Source: Promethearchaeota archaeon (GTDB taxonomy: Archaea; Asgardarchaeota; Lokiarchaeia; Sigynarchaeales; SOKP01). From it: a stretch of 16,567 nucleotides of DNA. The notes under the pieces are model-generated. The model was not told the origin of the DNA and did not search any database. It saw only the letters and a program-made list of their open reading frames with translations. Below are positions 14,230 through 16,567 of this stretch, one piece after another (position 1 is the first letter of the stretch; every line of letters begins with the position of its first letter). The stretch spans positions 1 to 16,567 of the forward strand of contig JAEOTJ010000378.1 in NCBI GenBank assembly GCA_016839905.1, in the 5' to 3' direction. Both the position numbers and the translations under genes were made by a program.

Positions 14230-15497
14230 AATTTTGTGTGATTGGTGCAGGATCTGGAGGTCGGGCGTTCGCAGCTTATTTAGCATCCAAAGGATATTCA
14301 GTTTCACTTTATAATCGCTCTTATTCAAGAATTGTGGATATTAGAAAAGAGGGAGGAATTAATGCTTTTGGAGCTTTAGTAGGTTTTTATTCAATCGATT
14401 TAATTACGCAAAACCTAAAACTAGCTGTAAGTGATGCTGATATAATATTAGTAGTTACACCTGCTTCTGCACATAAGAGTATTGCTAAAAGTATTGCTCC
14501 TTTTTTAAGAGATGGACAAATAATAATATTAAATCCTGGTAGAACCTTTGGGGCTGTGGAGTTTCATCGAATAATAGTAAAGAAAAGAGGTTTCCTTTCT
14601 ATTTTCATCGGGGAAACTCAAACTTTGCTTTTTACATGCAGAGCTTCGGATGATAATGGAGTAAATATATTAAAAATAAAGGATTCTGTAAATTTTTCAA
14701 CATTTCCTGATAAATACGTTTATGATACCTATAACATATTATTAGAAGTATTTCCGCAGCTTACTCCTATTGACAATTATCTCGAGGTAACCTTAAAAAA
14801 TATTGGTATGTTACTTCATCCCGCAATTTCTTTGTTTAATGCGGGAATGATGGATTACGGAAAGGCATTTAAATTCTATAATGAAGGAGCTACATCAAAA
14901 GTTTGCCAAATACTCGAAATGGTTGAATTAGAAATTAATAAAATTCTTAGTAAACTAGGTTTAAAGCAATTAAGATATCACAAATGGGCAAAAGAATCAT
15001 ATGGTATAGAGGCATCCTCAATCTATGAAGCGATTCAAAAGATCGAAGCTTATAAACCTGTAAATGCTCCTGATCAATTGATCACACGATATTTTACCGA
15101 AGATGTACCAACAGGGCTCGTCCCAATTTCCTCGTTAGGAGCTTTCCTTAATATACAAACACCTACTATAGAGTCAATTATTTATTTATCGGGTTTATTA
15201 TGTGGTACAGATTTCAAAAAGATTGGAAGAACTATTCAAGGATTAGATCTATATGATTATTTCATTAATCACTTGAAACGAATCCGGATAATAGAACGTG
15301 AGAAAGAGGGATTATTTAGTATTGAAAAAATTCTATCAAACCAAAATGAATTTAAAATCTGCTCTCATTGTGATCGTATAAATAATTATAAAAATGAATC
15401 TTGCTGGGTCTGTTACCTCAAAGATTTTAGAACATTAAATGAAAATGACTTGATAGAACTACACGAAGACAAGAAGAATGCTCTTATTCGAGCTTAA
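14226..15497 (+). CDS. opine (octopine/nopaline) dehydrogenase-family enzyme with C-terminal zinc ribbon
   Basis: This is a 423-residue NAD(P)-dependent dehydrogenase. The N-terminal Rossmann fold begins MKFCVIGAGSGGRAFAAYLA (GxGxxG at 7-12), with YNRS at the end of the second strand. It then has VVTPASAHKSIA and LNPGRTFGAVEF. The octopine-dehydrogenase domain is marked by NIGMLLHPAISLFNAG, with His198 as probable catalytic residue, and by RYFTEDVPTGLVPISSLG, a family hallmark. Opine dehydrogenases join or split an amino acid and a 2-oxo acid; relatives act on other amino-acid-like substrates. Unusually, ~45 further residues follow with CSHC (C379, C382), ten residues, then CWVC (C393, C396), the ribbon type seen on this window's GTPases. 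Its ATG overlaps the preceding stop by 4 bp, forming a two-gene operon with the cobalamin-binding protein and implying consecutive reactions. Substrate unknown. Confidence 0.88.
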   Translation: MKFCVIGAGSGGRAFAAYLASKGYSVSLYNRSYSRIVDIRKEGGINAFGALVGFYSIDLITQNLKLAVSDADIILVVTPASAHKSIAKSIAPFLRDGQIIILNPGRTFGAVEFHRIIVKKRGFLSIFIGETQTLLFTCRASDDNGVNILKIKDSVNFSTFPDKYVYDTYNILLEVFPQLTPIDNYLEVTLKNIGMLLHPAISLFNAGMMDYGKAFKFYNEGATSKVCQILEMVELEINKILSKLGLKQLRYHKWAKESYGIEASSIYEAIQKIEAYKPVNAPDQLITRYFTEDVPTGLVPISSLGAFLNIQTPTIESIIYLSGLLCGTDFKKIGRTIQGLDLYDYFINHLKRIRIIEREKEGLFSIEKILSNQNEFKICSHCDRINNYKNESCWVCYLKDFRTLNENDLIELHEDKKNALIRA

Positions 15498-15613
15498 TTT
15501 ATTTCAAGAAATAATCTAACATTAGATCAATATTAAATTGGTTAATGAAATTATAGGATTAGAATAATCGAGATCATTATGAAAGCAGATTTTAAAACTT
15601 AAAATAAAGTTAT

Positions 15614-15841
15614 TTATAAAATGAATTTTGAAAGATGTTCTATTTCAACATTCTTTTTTAGGTGTTTAATTAATGCAATAGCTTGATTTAGAGTACAAAT
15701 TTTTGAGAATTTTGAAGATTTTTGGAATTGAAATGTTCTGTTACATTTCCAGCATTTTTTTCTTTTTATGATTCTATCGCTATAGTACCAGGTACCACAA
15801 TAAATACATCGAAAAAAATGAATTTTTTTATTGTATGACAT
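15614..15841 (-). CDS. small zinc-ribbon protein, DUF1922-like (75 aa)
   Basis: This is a 75-residue basic protein. CIYC (around 12-15) and CWKC (around 30-33) with 14 residues between form a zinc ribbon. A C-terminal helical part (TLNQAIALIKHLKKN) follows. This order, ribbon then a short amphipathic 'eeA-x-x-x-i-k' helix, resembles archaeal DUF1922 proteins, whose function is unknown. ATG at 15841, with a TATA-like GATTAAATG about 28 bp upstream, suggests a leaderless mRNA. It is convergent with the opine dehydrogenase gene, with 116 bp between the stops. The name is a moderate-confidence family guess. Confidence 0.72.
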   Translation of the reverse strand: MSYNKKIHFFRCIYCGTWYYSDRIIKRKKCWKCNRTFQFQKSSKFSKICTLNQAIALIKHLKKNVEIEHLSKFIL

Positions 15842-15863
15842 GATATCTTGATAATCATTTTCT

Positions 15864-15872
15864 CATTTAATC
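15864..15872 (-). promoter_or_regulatory. TATA-like box for the 15614-15841 gene
   Basis: The minus-strand sequence GATTAAATG is centred about 28 bp before the ATG at 15841, compatible with a leaderless transcript. Confidence 0.3.
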
Positions 15873-15965
15873 TCAAGAAGGTTTTAGATTTTTTAATTTT
15901 TTAAGATTTTCTTATTAGTCTAATTAAAAAGAGATTTTACATTAAATAGATAAATATAATATTCA

Positions 15966-16121
15966 ATTAAGAAAAACCTTCAAGAAACAGATTATGATAT
16001 CAGTGCCTTTACTATCTTTACAGTTGGTAATACAATAGATATTTTAGAAGCAATCTCAGATGCAATCGAATCTGTCGCAGATTACATCTCTGTATTACTT
16101 AGAAGTTCACATGTAGCATAA
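15966..16121 (+). pseudogene. short open frame without standard start, possible small gene or remnant
   Basis: The frame is open from 15960 (after TAA at 15957-15959) to TAA at 16119-16121 and contains no ATG, GTG or TTG in its first part. From an ATT at 15966 it would encode 51 residues, IKKNLQETDYDISAFT and onward, ending in an amphipathic helix-like stretch (NTIDILEAISDAIESVADYI). Base composition is richer in G and C than the flanks, and codon choice looks coding. It could use an ATT start, like the proposal for the GTPase at 5731, or be the tail of a decayed gene. Confidence 0.3.
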
Positions 16122-16170
16122 ATATCCTTTTAAAACTTAAAAGATTTTTTACACTTAATAAAAGGATATT
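16121..16170 (+). terminator. competing hairpins, terminator- or attenuator-like
   Basis: CTTTTAA (16127-16133) and TTAAAAG (16137-16143) form a tight hairpin followed by TTTTTT (16145-16150), like an intrinsic terminator. The left arm can instead pair with a distant site: AATATCCTTTTA (16121-16132) matches TAAAAGGATATT (16159-16170) over 12 perfect pairs. The two folds exclude each other. The structure begins at the stop codon of the short frame at 15966-16121. Confidence 0.4.
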
Positions 16171-16305
16171 ATTATAATATAAATTAATATCAATTGTAGA
16201 AAATGGTGCTTTTTTACTACTAATTTATTGATATTACTATAGTACATATAACAAAATATTAGAAGAGAGAAAAATTAAATTTAATATAGTAGTTAAATTG
16301 AAATC

Positions 16306-16315
16306 TAAATAATAT
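16306..16315 (+). promoter_or_regulatory. TATA-like box for the partial membrane-protein gene
   Basis: TAAATAATAT at 16306-16315 is centred about 25 bp before ATG 16335. This spacing supports that ATG as the start of a leaderless message. Confidence 0.35.
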
Positions 16316-16334
16316 AAAAAAATAATAAAAAATT

Positions 16335-16567
16335 ATGGTTAATGATATGTCAACACTTACTATCAACACCTTATTAAACGGACTCAGCGCTTTTGCTATA
16401 GTTGTTTTTGGCGGGCTCTTCGTATTTAATGCTATATCCATGTATAAAAAAAGAAAAATTAAATTTTATCTATATGGTCTTTTATTAGGAGCATCTATAG
16501 CAGTTGGATGGTCGGGAATCCTGCTTTCTTTTATATGCATGCTTTTATCCTCAGGACAATGGGCAGG
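16335..16567 (+). CDS. integral membrane protein, 5' part only (runs off the window)
   Basis: The first 77 codons of a gene cut by the window edge are present. The product starts MVNDMSTLTINTLLNG. One hydrophobic segment runs from about residue 17 to 35 (LSAFAIVVFGGLFVFNAIS), followed by a basic loop (YKKRKIK) and a second hydrophobic segment from about 44 to 71. This is the positive-inside pattern of a multi-pass membrane protein. ATG 16335 is preferred because of the TATA-like box 25 bp upstream; ATG 16347 is an alternative. I do not recognise the family, though the layout is typical of uncharacterised archaeal membrane proteins. Confidence 0.75.
   Translation, partial: MVNDMSTLTINTLLNGLSAFAIVVFGGLFVFNAISMYKKRKIKFYLYGLLLGASIAVGWSGILLSFICMLLSSGQWA

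Larger units (their letters stand above)
15842..16334. other. long intergenic region with possible short frame and hairpins
   Basis: About 490 bp separate two divergent genes. The left part is AT-rich promoter sequence. The middle (15960-16121) has less AT bias and an open frame without a standard start. The right part holds inverted repeats at 16121-16170 and 16185-16236, then the promoter of the partial membrane-protein gene. Confidence 0.5.

Noticed and set aside
16185..16236. 10-bp inverted repeat TAATATCAAT / ATTGATATTA
   Set aside because: Perfect but AT-only apart from one pair and with a ~32-nt loop; expected by chance, unlike the denser symmetry at 12235-12269.

Overview
The window reads as a piece of an AT-rich archaeal chromosome, most likely from an Asgard archaeon of the Lokiarchaeia (Promethearchaeota) type. 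The basis is an archaeal RNA polymerase subunit K, a Hef helicase-nuclease, archaeal TATA-type promoters set about 25-30 bp before start codons, and an intron-containing tRNA. Three eukaryote-like Ras/Rab-family small GTPases also lie within 6.5 kb, which is an Asgard hallmark. The taxonomic placement is inference; no marker gene tree was possible.

Layout. Positions 180-1547 (minus) hold two tandem paralogous small GTPases with C-terminal zinc ribbons. At 1695-2153 (plus) is a small winged-helix-like protein, convergent with rpoK (2177-2479, minus). A tRNA-Val(CAC) with a non-canonically placed intron follows (2596-2701, minus). Then come hef (2849-5194, plus), a 49-residue zinc-ribbon protein (5240-5389), and a third zinc-ribbon small GTPase (5731-6324) whose reading frame has no standard start codon. 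A UDP-glucuronate decarboxylase-like epimerase (6476-7540) overlaps a one-helix membrane protein with a DUF1616-like outer domain (7530-8048). These are convergent with a tldD-tldE metalloprotease operon (10861-8045, minus). A 312-residue coiled-coil protein with an internal duplication lies at 11048-11986 (minus). After an intergenic region of about 490 bp with strong dyad symmetry, a two-gene operon (12481-15497, plus) encodes a cobalamin-binding, mutase-like protein and an opine-dehydrogenase-family enzyme carrying a zinc ribbon. The right end holds a small zinc-ribbon protein (15614-15841, minus), a non-standard short reading frame followed by competing hairpins, and the 5' part of a membrane protein cut by the window edge.

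Themes. The same compact zinc ribbon (CxxC, ten residues, CxxC) occurs at the C terminus of three GTPases, at the C terminus of the opine dehydrogenase, and alone in the 49-residue protein. The most promising candidate for undescribed biology is the translationally coupled B12-protein/opine-dehydrogenase pair with its palindromic upstream region. It resembles in logic the mutase-plus-dehydrogenase steps of known B12-dependent amino-acid catabolism, but with an unexpected dehydrogenase family.
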